From NCBI GenBank assembly GCA_902791035.1, contig CADAUA010000003.1, forward strand, positions 89,581 through 153,580: a DNA stretch of 64,000 bases, in the 5' to 3' direction. Position numbers and translations under genes: made by a program. This document shows positions 1 to 8,291 of this stretch, piece after piece (positions within the stretch are counted from its first letter, which is position 1; each line of letters starts with the position of its first letter). Source of the DNA: an uncultured Coriobacteriaceae bacterium. Lineage in GTDB: Bacteria; Actinomycetota; Coriobacteriia; Coriobacteriales; Atopobiaceae. Under the pieces are notes generated by a model that searched no databases, was not told where the DNA came from, and was given only the letters and a program-made list of their open reading frames with translations.

Positions 1-890
1 TCCACCACGGAGCCGAAGCGTATGGCATCCCAGATCTGGGGCTCGGTCTCGTGCTTGATGCGGATGGTCTTGGCATAGCAGCCGCCCTCGATGTTGAAGA
101 CGTCCTCGTCGGACCAGCCGTGCTCGTCGTCGCCGATGAGCATGCGGTCCTCGGCGGCCGAGAGCGTGGTCTTGCCGGTGCCCGAGAGGCCAAAGAAGAC
201 CGTGGTGCCGTGGCTGCGCGGGTTCATGTTGCAGGAGCAGTGCATGGTAAGGACGTTGTTCTCGGTGGGCAGCAGGTAGTTCATGACCGAGAAGATCGAC
301 TTCTTTATCTCGCCCGAGTACTGCGTGCCCACGACCAGGATCTCGCGACGGCGGAAGTTGATAAGGACCGCTGCCTCGGAGTTCGTGTTGTGGATCGCCG
401 GGTCGAGCTTGAGGCGCGGGGCCGCCATGACCACGAAGTCCGCCTGGCCGAAGTCCAGGAGCTCGCGGTCCGTGGGACGCACCAGCATCTGGCGCATGAA
501 GAGGGCCTGGCTGGCCAGCTCGCAGATGCCCAAGATCTTGCGCGAGTAGCGGCGGTCGGCACCGGCCAGCGCGTGCACCAGGAAGAGCCTGCGCTCGGAG
601 AGGTAGCTGATGACCTCCTCGCGGACGCGCATGTAGTTCTCCTCGGAGAAGGGCACGTTGACGTTGCCCCACGCGATGCGATCGTGCACGTCGGGCGTGT
701 CCACGATAAAGCGGTCATGCGGCGAGCGGCCCGTGTACTTTCCCGTGGTCACCGAGAGGGCACCGGTGCTGGTGAGCACACCCTCACCGCGCGAGACGGC
801 CGTCTCCACGAGCACGGCAGGAGACGCGTCGATGACAGTCCTGTCGTCGGTATGGTGGATTCCGTACTTCTTGAGCTCCTCGACGATCAC
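1..890 (-). CDS. pckA: phosphoenolpyruvate carboxykinase (ATP), C-terminus cut by window edge
   Basis: Interconverts oxaloacetate and PEP using ATP/ADP; in fermenters it often runs as a CO2-fixing step toward succinate. About 296 codons of the usual ~530-540 are inside the window. The translation shows the N-terminal substrate-binding GRSPHDRF motif and the kinase-type P-loop GLSGTGKTT, followed by DDEHGW and an EGGCYAK motif, which are family hallmarks. The start is GTG at 888-890, with GGAGG six bases upstream; no in-frame ATG fits better. It is divergent from the epimerase at 1108, so the 217-bp gap between them should hold both promoters. The gene is complete at the 5' end and simply truncated by the sequence boundary at base 1. 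Confidence 0.96.
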   Translation of the reverse strand, partial: MIVEELKKYGIHHTDDRTVIDASPAVLVETAVSRGEGVLTSTGALSVTTGKYTGRSPHDRFIVDTPDVHDRIAWGNVNVPFSEENYMRVREEVISYLSERRLFLVHALAGADRRYSRKILGICELASQALFMRQMLVRPTDRELLDFGQADFVVMAAPRLKLDPAIHNTNSEAAVLINFRRREILVVGTQYSGEIKKSIFSVMNYLLPTENNVLTMHCSCNMNPRSHGTTVFFGLSGTGKTTLSAAEDRMLIGDDEHGWSDEDVFNIEGGCYAKTIRIKHETEPQIWDAIRFGSVV

Positions 891-1107
891 TGGAACCTCC
901 GATCGCTTAGGGCGCAGGTTCACGCCCTTCTCACAGTTTCCTTTTGCATACCCATCTTATGGGCCCTCACCGCATCCACACACCTTCATCACCTGACTGT
1001 TAACAAAGGGCGAACGAAGGCTACGAGTCGGGGAACGGTAGTCTGCACCAAGAAGTACCTGCCTGTACTACCCTAAGCCAAGGGAAGCACAGACGAAGGG
1101 ACCCAAC

Positions 1108-1989
1108 ATGTCCACGATCACGACCATCTCGGACGGAAACCTTACGGCACGCGTCGACTCCAAGGGTGCCCAGCTCATGGGCCTCGCACTCGGCGGGGCG
1201 GAGTACCTCTGGCAGGGCGACGAGCGCTGGTGGCCGCGTCGTGCCCCCGTGCTCTTCCCCATCGTCGGCGTAATCCGCGACGGGCACGCCACGAGCGCCC
1301 AGGGGGACGTGACGCTCGGCCGCCACGGCCTGGCGCGCAACTACGAGCACGCGATCGTGGAGGAGACCCCCTCGAGCGTGACCTACGAGCTCGCGTCCAC
1401 GCCCGAGACACGCGAGAAGTTCCCCTACGACTTCCGGCTGAACATGAGCTACTCCCTTGCCGACGGCAAGCTGGAGCAGGCCTTCACCGTCACGAACACG
1501 GGGAGCGTGCCCCTCCCCCACACCCTGGGCGCCCACCCCGCCTTCAACGTGCCCATGCCGGGCTGCGAAGACGGTTTCGACCAGTACGAGCTCCGCTTCA
1601 CCCGTCCCTGGACCTGCGACGCCCCCGGCATAACCCCGGAGGGCTACCACGACTTCCAGCACACCCACCGCGTGGTCGACGGCACGGACAGCCTACCACT
1701 CTCCCACAAGCTCTTCTCCGACCTTCTCACCGTCACCCTGGTGGACGTGCCGGACTCCACCGCCACCCTGGTGGGACCCGCGGGCCACGGCGTGACGCTT
1801 GAGTTCCCGGGTTTCGGCTACCTGGGTGTTTGGTCCGCAAACGAGACGGCCCCCTTCGTTGCCGTGGAGCCTTGGGTGGGCTGCGCCACCGCCCTCGACG
1901 AGTCCGACGTCTTTGAGGACAAGCGCGGCATGATGGTGCTCCAGCCGGGCGAGTCTGCAACGCATGCCCTCACGATAAGGCCCTTCTAG
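1108..1989 (+). CDS. aldose 1-epimerase / galactose mutarotase-like protein (LacX type)
   Basis: A 293-residue cytosolic protein of the galactose mutarotase-like superfamily, closest in layout to the LacX/YeaD branch, which interconverts anomers of hexoses or hexose phosphates. Visible features are the early RRAPVLFPIVG stretch, GRHGLAR, and the HTLGAHPAFNVP segment carrying the conserved substrate-binding histidine. There is no signal peptide. AAGGGA lies upstream of the ATG. A short inverted repeat (GGTAGT near 1034, ACTACC near 1068) sits in the leader and could be regulatory. The next gene follows closely on the same strand. Substrate cannot be read from the sequence. Confidence 0.88.
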   Translation: MSTITTISDGNLTARVDSKGAQLMGLALGGAEYLWQGDERWWPRRAPVLFPIVGVIRDGHATSAQGDVTLGRHGLARNYEHAIVEETPSSVTYELASTPETREKFPYDFRLNMSYSLADGKLEQAFTVTNTGSVPLPHTLGAHPAFNVPMPGCEDGFDQYELRFTRPWTCDAPGITPEGYHDFQHTHRVVDGTDSLPLSHKLFSDLLTVTLVDVPDSTATLVGPAGHGVTLEFPGFGYLGVWSANETAPFVAVEPWVGCATALDESDVFEDKRGMMVLQPGESATHALTIRPF

Positions 1990-2059
1990 CGTGTGTGGCG
2001 CCCTCCCACAGCTCACACTCCCCTGCGGACAACCCGGGCCCATCGCGCCTGGGCTCAGC

Positions 2060-2545
2060 ATGCGCTTAGCCACGGAAGCTGACCTTGATGCCGCGGCAGA
2101 GCTCTATGCCCGCGCACGGTCCTTCATGCGGTCCTACGGCAACACGGCGCAGTGGGTCGGCGGCTATCCCAGCCGCGCGGACGCCGCTGCGGACCTAGCG
2201 ACCGGCGCGCTCTGGGTCTGCCACGACGAGGCGGGCGCCATCCTCGCCGTCCTCATCCTCCTGCCCGGGCCCGAGCCCACGTATGCCCAGATCGAGGGCC
2301 TGCCCTGGCTCAACGACGATCCCTACCTCGTGATGCACCGCATCGCCGTGGGCGTCTCGGGCCGGGGCGTGGGAGGTGCCTGCATGCGTTGGGTGGCGGC
2401 GCAAGCCCCCAACGTCCGGGCCGACACCCACGAGGTCAACCTGCCCATGCAGCGCGTACTGGAGCGCGCCGGTTTCCAGCGGCGCGGGATCATCCACATA
2501 GCGGACGGCACGCCGCGAATCGCCTACCACTACGCGCGGGACTAA
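2060..2545 (+). CDS. GNAT family N-acetyltransferase
   Basis: A 161-residue Gcn5-related acetyltransferase that would move an acetyl group from acetyl-CoA to an unknown amine. It opens with MRLATEADLDAAAELY, the usual beta1-alpha1 start, and has motif A as RIAVGVSGRGVGG, where the GRGVGG turn holds the CoA pyrophosphate. The C-terminal ERAGFQRRGI segment is typical of motif B. I chose the ATG at 2060 because homology begins there; an in-frame GTG at 1991, two bases after the upstream stop, would add 23 unconvincing residues. No strong ribosome binding site is seen for either, so the start is uncertain and translation may be coupled to the epimerase gene. Confidence 0.82.
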   Translation: MRLATEADLDAAAELYARARSFMRSYGNTAQWVGGYPSRADAAADLATGALWVCHDEAGAILAVLILLPGPEPTYAQIEGLPWLNDDPYLVMHRIAVGVSGRGVGGACMRWVAAQAPNVRADTHEVNLPMQRVLERAGFQRRGIIHIADGTPRIAYHYARD

Positions 2546-2558
2546 CGTCTCGCCACAG

Positions 2559-2586
2559 GGCCGAAGGGGGTACTCCCTTAGTGGCC
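2559..2586. repeat. AGTAC/GTACT-loop hairpin repeat, copy 1
   Basis: An imperfect palindrome with GGCC at both ends and an AAGGG-GGTACT-CCCTT centre. It belongs to the family seen again near 4345, 15403, 37870, 37901, 55478 and 55513. This copy is the most degenerate in its outer stem. It lies between two co-directional genes, just after the acetyltransferase stop. Confidence 0.7.
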
Positions 2587-2623
2587 GTTCCCGCTGGTCG
2601 CGCCTCCAGAAGCCTTCACGCTA

Positions 2624-2654
2624 CGCCCTCCCGTCCCTCGGGAGGGCGGTTTTG
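2624..2654 (+). terminator. rho-independent terminator
   Basis: A perfect 9-bp stem, CGCCCTCCC (2624-2632) with GGGAGGGCG (2640-2648), a 7-base loop and a GTTTTG tail. It ends the epimerase-acetyltransferase transcript and insulates the radical SAM gene. Confidence 0.85.
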
Positions 2655-2696
2655 TCTCCCCTTTGTAAACCCCTTTGAAGAGTTTTCTATACAGGG

Positions 2697-2724
2697 TTGA
2701 CTTTTTTTGAAACGGGTCTAAAAC
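2697..2724 (+). promoter_or_regulatory. candidate sigma70-type promoter of the radical SAM gene
   Basis: TTGACT at 2697-2702 and TAAAAC at 2719-2724 are separated by 16 bases. The region is much more AT-rich than the surroundings and follows a terminator. The resulting leader of about 65 bases contains a GGGTTG...CAACCC inverted repeat (near 2742-2771) ahead of the ribosome binding site. Confidence 0.5.
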
Positions 2725-2795
2725 TGACTACGTCCAATAGGGTTGGGTCGCGTGCAGCGTACACAACCCGCTTCAGTGAGAGGAAAGGACACCGC

Positions 2796-4277
2796 ATGCA
2801 GTCTAAGCTCGCACACGCGGCCGAGCGCAAGGCCTTCGAGGTCGTGCTCGACCAGTTCATCAATGCCCCCGAGGGCCCCCAGCGCGAGAAGGTCTTCGAG
2901 CGCTTCCTAGACATGGGCGGCAAGCTCCTCGCCGACACCGCGCCCGACATGGGCTTGTCACTGCGCAAGGCCTTCTATCCGGGCTCCAAGTGGGAGAAGC
3001 TCGTTCTCTCCCTGCCCGAGCGTGTGGACCACAACATCCTGCGCACCGCCGTGGTGAACGGTGCCTACGAGGCTGCCTTCCGAGGACTCCGCCAGACCAC
3101 CCAGTCCGCCGAGAAGTACCAGTGCAACGTGCCCTGGATCATCATCTTCGACCCCACCTCAGCCTGCAACATGCACTGCGTGGGCTGCTGGGCCGCGGAC
3201 TACTCCAAGTCCCTCAACCTGACCTTCGACGAGTGCGACAGCCTCGTCTCGCAGGCCAAGGAGCTGGGCACCCACTGGTTCATGATGACCGGCGGTGAGC
3301 CCATGGTGCGCTGGAAGGACGTCGTGCGCCTGGCCGAGAAGCACAACGACTGCATCTTCTCGCTCTACACCAACGGCACCCTGATTAACCAGAAGGTCTG
3401 CGACGACTGCAAGCGCGTGGGCAACATCCTCTTCTCCGTGTCGCTCGAGGGCTTCGAGGAGGCCAACGACGGTCGCCGTGGCGATGGCTGCTTCAACAAG
3501 GTCATGGCCGCCTTCGACCTCATGCGCGCCAATGGCGTGCCCTTCGGCGTGTCCACCGCCTACACCCGCAACAACGTGGAGTCCATCACCTCCGACGCCT
3601 ACTACAAGATGCTGGAGGAGAAGGGCGTGCTCTGGGCCTGGTACTTCCACTACATGCCCGTGGGCGAGGGCGCCAACGCCGACCTCATGCCCACGCCCGA
3701 GCAGCGCGAGTACATGATCAAGCGCATCCGCGAGATCCGCGACTACGAGGGCGGCTACTCCGTCATGTCGCTGGACTTCCAGAACGACGGCGAGTTCGTG
3801 GGCGGCTGCATTGCCGGCGGCCGCGTCTTCTGCCACATCACCGCCCGTGGCGACGTGGAGCCCTGCGTCTTTATCCACTACTCTAACGCCAACATCAAGG
3901 AGCAGTCCCTCATCGAGTGCCTGCAGCAGCCCATGTTCCAGGCCTACCGCAAGCACTGGCCCTGGAACGACAACATGCTGGAGCCCTGCCCCATGCTGGA
4001 GAACCCCGAGGTCCTGCCGGTGATGGTGCACGAGGCAAACGCCCAGAGCACCGAGTACGTGACCCCCGAGAGCGTCGACCACCTGTGCGAGCGCACCGCC
4101 CCCTATGCCAAGGTCTGGAAGGAGCACGCTGACAAGATCTGGCTGGAGGAGCACCCCACTGGCAAGAAGGTCTATGAGGACGACATCTCCATGATGCCCG
4201 TGGACCAGAAGGCCAAGATGCTGGCCGAGAAGGACGCCACACTCGACGCCGAGGAGCTCGCCTCCGTCAGCAAGTAG
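2796..4277 (+). CDS. radical SAM protein of unknown function
   Basis: A 493-residue radical S-adenosylmethionine enzyme. After an N-terminal helical region of about 115 residues it carries the [4Fe-4S] motif CNMHCVGC (CX3CX2C), then the SAM-binding MMTGGEPM (GGE) strand, and LYTNGTL. A C-terminal group of cysteines around GGCIAGGRVFC, DVEPCVF and LEPCPML looks like a SPASM/twitch-type region holding extra clusters. The ATG at 2796 has GAGAGGAAAGG upstream. The gene stands alone between its own promoter and terminator, with no peptide substrate or partner gene nearby, so a role in peptide maturation or cofactor synthesis cannot be chosen. The fold is certain; substrate and reaction are unknown. 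Confidence 0.9.
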   Translation: MQSKLAHAAERKAFEVVLDQFINAPEGPQREKVFERFLDMGGKLLADTAPDMGLSLRKAFYPGSKWEKLVLSLPERVDHNILRTAVVNGAYEAAFRGLRQTTQSAEKYQCNVPWIIIFDPTSACNMHCVGCWAADYSKSLNLTFDECDSLVSQAKELGTHWFMMTGGEPMVRWKDVVRLAEKHNDCIFSLYTNGTLINQKVCDDCKRVGNILFSVSLEGFEEANDGRRGDGCFNKVMAAFDLMRANGVPFGVSTAYTRNNVESITSDAYYKMLEEKGVLWAWYFHYMPVGEGANADLMPTPEQREYMIKRIREIRDYEGGYSVMSLDFQNDGEFVGGCIAGGRVFCHITARGDVEPCVFIHYSNANIKEQSLIECLQQPMFQAYRKHWPWNDNMLEPCPMLENPEVLPVMVHEANAQSTEYVTPESVDHLCERTAPYAKVWKEHADKIWLEEHPTGKKVYEDDISMMPVDQKAKMLAEKDATLDAEELASVSK

Positions 4278-4308
4278 TGTCACAGAAGTGTCAGTCACCT
4301 TTGTGACA

Positions 4309-4340
4309 GGGCGCCCCTGGGAGACCGGGGGCGCCCTTAT
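4309..4340 (+). terminator. rho-independent terminator of the radical SAM gene
   Basis: GGGCGCCCC (4309-4317) pairs with GGGGCGCCC (4328-4336) and is followed by TTAT. A second inverted repeat, TGTCACA...TGTGACA, lies immediately before it (about 4279-4308). Confidence 0.75.
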
Positions 4341-4344
4341 GCTA

Positions 4345-4377
4345 GCGGGCACCAGGGGAGTACCCCCTGGTGCCCGC
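4345..4377. repeat. AGTAC-loop hairpin repeat, copy 2 (perfect 14-bp stem)
   Basis: A perfect 14-bp stem, GCGGGCACCAGGGG with its complement, around the loop AGTAC. It sits between the convergent radical SAM and ackA genes, 25 bases from the ackA stop, so it could also end the ackA transcript. It is the cleanest copy of the family. Confidence 0.85.
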
Positions 4378-4401
4378 CGGTAGCCGAACCTGTCTCAGCA
4401 A

Positions 4402-5583
4402 CTACTTGCCCAGAAGCTCCTCGACGTCCAGCGCGATCATGAGCTCCTCGTTCGTGGGAACCACGAGCACCTTGATCTTGGAGTCATCGGCGGAGATCAC
4501 GCGCGGCTCGTCGGAGCGGACCTTGTTCTTCTCCGGGTCGAGCTTGACGCCCAGCCACTCGAGCTCCTTGGCCACGCCCATGCGCATGGTGTCGGAGTTC
4601 TCGCCGATACCGGCCGAGAAGGCCATGGTGTCGAAGCCGTGCATGGACTGGGCCATCTCGGCGATGAGCTGGGAGGTGCGGTAGTAGAACATGTCGAGTG
4701 CCATCTGGCAGTTGGCATCGCCCTTGTTGGCACCCTCCTCGATGTCACGGGAGTCGGAGGATACGCCGGAGAGGGCGAGCAGGCCGGACTGCTTGTTCAT
4801 CATGGTGTCGACCTCGTCGATGGTGTAGCCCCCCTCGCGCACCAGGTAGCACACGGTGGCAGGGTCGATGGTGCCGCAGCGGGTGCCCATGATCAGGCCG
4901 TCCAGCGGGGTGAGGCCCATGGTGGTATCGAGCTCCTTGCCGTCCTCGATGGCGGAGAGGGAGGCGCCGGAACCCAGGTGGCAGCTCACGAGCTTGTGCA
5001 CGTCGTCGCCCAGGAAGGCCTTGGTGGAGCGCCAGATGTAGCGGTGCGAGGTACCGTGGGCACCGTACTTGCGGATGTGCAGCTTGTCCACGACGTCGCG
5101 CGGGAGGGCGTAACGCCAGGCCTTCTCGGGGATGTTGTAGTGGAAGGAGGAGTCGGCCACGATCACGTTGCCGATGGAGGGGAACATGTCGCGGCAGATC
5201 TCGATGACGTCGGCCTCGGCGTAGTTGTGGAGCGGCGCCAGCGGGGCGACCTCGCGGACCCAGCCCAGGGTCTCGTCCGTCACGACCTTGGACTCGGGGA
5301 AGTACCAGCCACCCTGAACGACGCGGTGGCCGATGCCCTCGATCTTGTCGGTGTCGAAGCCGGCGTCGGCCAGGATGTCGAAGACGTGCTTGACGGCCGT
5401 CTTGTGGTCCGGAAGGGCGACCTCCATCTTCTGCTTGTCGCCACCGTGGACGTTGTAGCCGATGAAGGAACCGTCTATGCCGATGCGCTCGCAGTTGCCC
5501 TTGGCGTAGACCTCACGGGTCTTGGTGTCGAGCAGCTGGAACTTGAGCGACGAGCTGCCGGCGTTGATGACCAGAACGTTCAT
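4402..5583 (-). CDS. ackA: acetate kinase
   Basis: Converts acetyl phosphate and ADP to acetate and ATP, a main ATP-yielding step of fermentation. At 393 residues it matches the family. The N-terminal NAGSSSLKFQLL phosphate-binding strand, GHRVVQGG, SFHYNIPEKAWRYALP, the GAHGTSHRY motif and HLGSGASLSAI are all present, and the ASKHA fold is complete. The ATG at 5583 has AGAGGAG seven bases upstream. A TATGAT -10-like hexamer lies at 5639-5644 on the coding strand. Phosphotransacetylase is not in the window, so the usual pta-ackA pairing is broken here. Confidence 0.97.
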   Translation of the reverse strand: MNVLVINAGSSSLKFQLLDTKTREVYAKGNCERIGIDGSFIGYNVHGGDKQKMEVALPDHKTAVKHVFDILADAGFDTDKIEGIGHRVVQGGWYFPESKVVTDETLGWVREVAPLAPLHNYAEADVIEICRDMFPSIGNVIVADSSFHYNIPEKAWRYALPRDVVDKLHIRKYGAHGTSHRYIWRSTKAFLGDDVHKLVSCHLGSGASLSAIEDGKELDTTMGLTPLDGLIMGTRCGTIDPATVCYLVREGGYTIDEVDTMMNKQSGLLALSGVSSDSRDIEEGANKGDANCQMALDMFYYRTSQLIAEMAQSMHGFDTMAFSAGIGENSDTMRMGVAKELEWLGVKLDPEKNKVRSDEPRVISADDSKIKVLVVPTNEELMIALDVEELLGK

Positions 5584-5672
5584 GTGTCTCCTCTCGAGGG
5601 GCGTCCCTACGCCCGACCTCACTACACACAGCATGACCATCATAACCCCGCAGGTGGTAGCACACGCGAGAC

Positions 5673-5719
5673 ACACCAAACCCGCGTGCCCAGAAGTCCT
5701 CGGCGCGCGGGCTTGGTGT
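5673..5719 (-). terminator. hairpin between the C_GCAxxG gene and ackA
   Basis: Arms of 14 bp (one mismatch), ending in ACACCAA/TTGGTGT, form a long hairpin 36 bases after the C_GCAxxG stop. There is no U-run, so it may be a weak terminator or an mRNA 3'-end stabiliser. Confidence 0.45.
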
Positions 5720-5755
5720 AACCTCGGGCAAGAAGGACGTGGCTACAGGCGAGGT

Positions 5756-6178
5756 CTAGTCCTCGAAGCGCCCGTGGAAGAGTGTCTCCTCCACTACGTG
5801 TGCGCCCGTCTTGACGCAGTCGTTGCAGGGCATGAGGACCACGCCCGTGTCGCGACCCTTGATCTGGCAGCAGCGCGTAGCACCCACCCGCTGGCCGAAG
5901 GCCGCCACGAGCTCCCGCGAGATCTTGTACGTGGAGCCCTTGCTGTTGGGCCTCTCCAGGTCGCCTGTGGAGTTGGCGAATCCCGCCAGCACGCAGGCGC
6001 CGGAAGCCGCGCCACAGGTACCCTCCATGCCGCCCATGCCCAACCCCAGGCCCTCGCAGGCCTTGAACATGGTGGGCTCGTCCACGCCCACGAGGTCGGC
6101 GTAGGTGCAGGCCACGGCCTGTGCGCAGTTGTAGCCCCTGCGATGCCTGGCGTCCGCCTCCGCCACCCTACTCTGCAT
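5756..6178 (-). CDS. C_GCAxxG_C_C family putative redox protein
   Basis: A 140-residue small cysteine-rich protein of the family named for its spaced cysteines. Conserved elements are YNCAQAV near residue 17, GTCGAASGAC near residue 53, a CCQIKG cysteine pair and a final PCNDCV cysteine. Members are common in anaerobes, are thought to be redox active or to bind a metal or cluster, and have no established reaction. The ATG at 6178 overlaps the end of the HIT gene by 11 bases, indicating translational coupling in the xseA-xseB-HIT operon. Confidence 0.85.
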   Translation of the reverse strand: MQSRVAEADARHRRGYNCAQAVACTYADLVGVDEPTMFKACEGLGLGMGGMEGTCGAASGACVLAGFANSTGDLERPNSKGSTYKISRELVAAFGQRVGATRCCQIKGRDTGVVLMPCNDCVKTGAHVVEETLFHGRFED

Positions 6179-6527
6179 GGCCGGCCCCCTCAGGCCCCTC
6201 GTCGGTGAGCTTGCGGCCACCGAGCACGTGCAGGTGCAGGTGATGGACTGTCTGGCCGGCGTCATCTCCCGTGTTGGCTATCACGCGGAAGCCCGTCTTG
6301 TCAACGCCCGTGGCCTTGGCCACTTCATCCACGCCGTGCACGAGGGCAGCCAGCGTCTCTGCCGGCACGCCGTCCACCAGGTTCGCGTAGTGCCTCTTGG
6401 GCACCACCAGAACGTGCACGGGCGCCAGCGGGTTCATGTCCCGGAAGGCCGTCACCTGGTCGTCCTCGTAGACGTAGTCGCTCTCGATCTCATGGTTCGC
6501 GATCTTGCAGAAGATGCAGTCAGACAT
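6168..6527 (-). CDS. HIT family nucleotide hydrolase
   Basis: A 119-residue histidine triad protein of the Hint/HinT branch, which hydrolyses nucleoside phosphoramidates or adenylates. The N-terminal CIFCKI zinc-type motif, the PVHVLVVPK strand and the catalytic triad HHLHLHV are intact. It lies ten bases downstream of xseB and overlaps the next gene, so it is probably co-transcribed with both. The physiological substrate cannot be told. Confidence 0.93.
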   Translation of the reverse strand: MSDCIFCKIANHEIESDYVYEDDQVTAFRDMNPLAPVHVLVVPKRHYANLVDGVPAETLAALVHGVDEVAKATGVDKTGFRVIANTGDDAGQTVHHLHLHVLGGRKLTDEGPEGAGHAE

Positions 6528-6537
6528 GTCCTTCTCC

Positions 6538-6819
6538 CTAGTCCTGGGGCCGCTCGTCCAGAAACGCCGTTGCCGGCGCCGACACCGTGTCTATGGTAGG
6601 CTCCCCGCCCTCGGTCTCATCGAGAAGGACGCGTACCTTCTGTTCGGCCGTGGTCAGACGCGCCCGCAGGGTCTTGAGGAGCTCCACCCCGCGCTCGTAG
6701 CGCTCCAGCGACTCCTCGAGCTCTAGGTCGCCTGCCTCCAGTGCGCGCACGATCTGCTCCAGCTCTATGGACATCTCCTTGAACGTCATCTCGTTGACGT
6801 CGCGATATGCCTCCGCCAT
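6538..6819 (-). CDS. xseB: exodeoxyribonuclease VII small subunit
   Basis: A 93-residue helical protein that pairs with XseA to form ExoVII, which degrades single-stranded DNA from both ends. The conserved core (TFKEMSIELEQIVRALE, LELEESLERYERGVEL) forms the usual two-helix hairpin. Its ATG overlaps the xseA TGA by one base, so the subunits are translationally coupled. The C-terminal 25 residues are low-complexity and not conserved. Confidence 0.95.
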   Translation of the reverse strand: MAEAYRDVNEMTFKEMSIELEQIVRALEAGDLELEESLERYERGVELLKTLRARLTTAEQKVRVLLDETEGGEPTIDTVSAPATAFLDERPQD

Positions 6820-8291
6820 CAGTCCTCCCCCCGGGCAGCCACGCCGGACTGCCCCTCGTCATCCAAAAGCCCCGTCACGCTGGCACGGAAGCCGCCGTGC
6901 GCAAGCGCCACGCTCACCGAATCCCCCACCGCAAGCTTCGCGGCATCCGTGACCACATGACCCCGGGTATCCCTCGCGAGGGCATAGCCACGCCCCAGCA
7001 CGCGCAGAGGCGAGAGGGCGTCCAGGCTGGCCGCCGCACGCCCCAGACCTTCCTCATAGGGACGCAGGAGCCTGGCTCCGACACCCGCAACCAGCCTCTC
7101 ATCACGACCCACGTCCTCGCGTCGCCGGGCTACCACCCTGGGAAGGGTCCGCCGCAGCCGCAGGCCCTTGTCGTCCAGGTCCCTACCGCTCCGTTCGAAC
7201 AGACGGGGCAGGGCGTCCACCAGGCGCTGCTCGGTCTGGAGAAGCTCCTCGCCCCGCCGGTCCACCATGTAGCGGGGATCCTGGATGCATCGGTGCGAGG
7301 CCAGGGACTCGACCCTCTGCCTCATCCGGGCCACCTCCCCGCCGAGCGACTTCCTCATGAGCCGCTCCTGGGCATCCAGACCCTGGCCGTTGGCAACCAC
7401 CGCGTCCTGGGCGGCCTTGGCCAGGCGGCGCGCCCTCTGCTCGGTGAGCCTCTGCAGGTCCGCCATGTCGGGCGCCACGGACTCGGCTGCCGCCGTGGGC
7501 GTGGAGCAGCGACGGTCGGCCACCATGTCGCAGATGGAGACGTCCGGCTCGTGGCCTATGCCGGTGATCACCGGCACGGGGCAGGCCGCGACCGCACGAG
7601 CTAACGCCTCGTCGTTGAAGCACATGAGGTCCTCGAAGGATCCACCGCCGCGCACGAGGAGGATGGCATCCGGCCGCGATGCCGCCGCTCGGGCCAGCGC
7701 CCGGATTATCGTGGCTGGCGCCTCGGTGCCCTGGACGCTGCACCCCACGCAGTCCAGCTCCACCAGGGGGTTGCGACGCGCCAGCGTGCGTCGCACGTCC
7801 TCGATCACGGAGCCGGAGAGCGACGTGACCACGCAGACCCTGGTGCAGAAGGGAGGGATGAGCCTCTTGCGTGCCGGGTCCATGAGGCCCTCAGCCTCAA
7901 GCTTTCGCGCCAGGGCGGCCACCTTCTGCCTGAGGGCGCCCTCTCCCGCCAGCTCCAGCCTCCTGGCCACGAAGCTCAGCTTGCCCGTGCCCTGGTACAC
8001 CTGGAAACCGCCATGGAGCACGATCTCCAAGCCGTCGCGCAGCTCATAGCCCTCGCGCAGGAAGGTCTGGTACACGCCCTTCCAGGCGATTACTGCCATG
8101 GAGGAGGCGTCGTCCTTCACGTTGAAGTAGCAATGGCCGGAGCGGGCATTGGGTCCGCGGAAGCCGGAAACCTCGCCTCGCACGGCCATGGGCGGAAGCT
8201 CCTCCACGGCACCCTTGGCGGCAAGCACGGCATCGGCCACGCTAAGGGGCTCGCGACCCCTCGTCTCCATGTCGCCCAGCACGCTAGTCAC
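6819..8291 (-). CDS. xseA: exodeoxyribonuclease VII large subunit
   Basis: The catalytic subunit of ExoVII, 490 residues from the chosen start. It has the N-terminal OB-fold for ssDNA (RGEVSGFRGPNARSGHCYFNVKD), then the catalytic domain with VCVVTSLSGSVIEDV, LLVRGGGSFEDLMCFNDE and GIGHEPDVSICDMVADRR, and a long helical C-terminus that carries XseB. I chose GTG at 8291 because GAGG lies five bases upstream and it overlaps the protease stop; an ATG at 8270 would shorten it by seven residues. The gene order protease-xseA-xseB-HIT is compact and probably one transcript. Confidence 0.95.
   Translation of the reverse strand: MTSVLGDMETRGREPLSVADAVLAAKGAVEELPPMAVRGEVSGFRGPNARSGHCYFNVKDDASSMAVIAWKGVYQTFLREGYELRDGLEIVLHGGFQVYQGTGKLSFVARRLELAGEGALRQKVAALARKLEAEGLMDPARKRLIPPFCTRVCVVTSLSGSVIEDVRRTLARRNPLVELDCVGCSVQGTEAPATIIRALARAAASRPDAILLVRGGGSFEDLMCFNDEALARAVAACPVPVITGIGHEPDVSICDMVADRRCSTPTAAAESVAPDMADLQRLTEQRARRLAKAAQDAVVANGQGLDAQERLMRKSLGGEVARMRQRVESLASHRCIQDPRYMVDRRGEELLQTEQRLVDALPRLFERSGRDLDDKGLRLRRTLPRVVARRREDVGRDERLVAGVGARLLRPYEEGLGRAAASLDALSPLRVLGRGYALARDTRGHVVTDAAKLAVGDSVSVALAHGGFRASVTGLLDDEGQSGVAARGED

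Noticed and set aside
51..1076. A 341-codon plus-strand frame over pckA
   Set aside because: The opposite strand encodes recognisable PEP carboxykinase with a P-loop; this frame has only low-complexity sequence.
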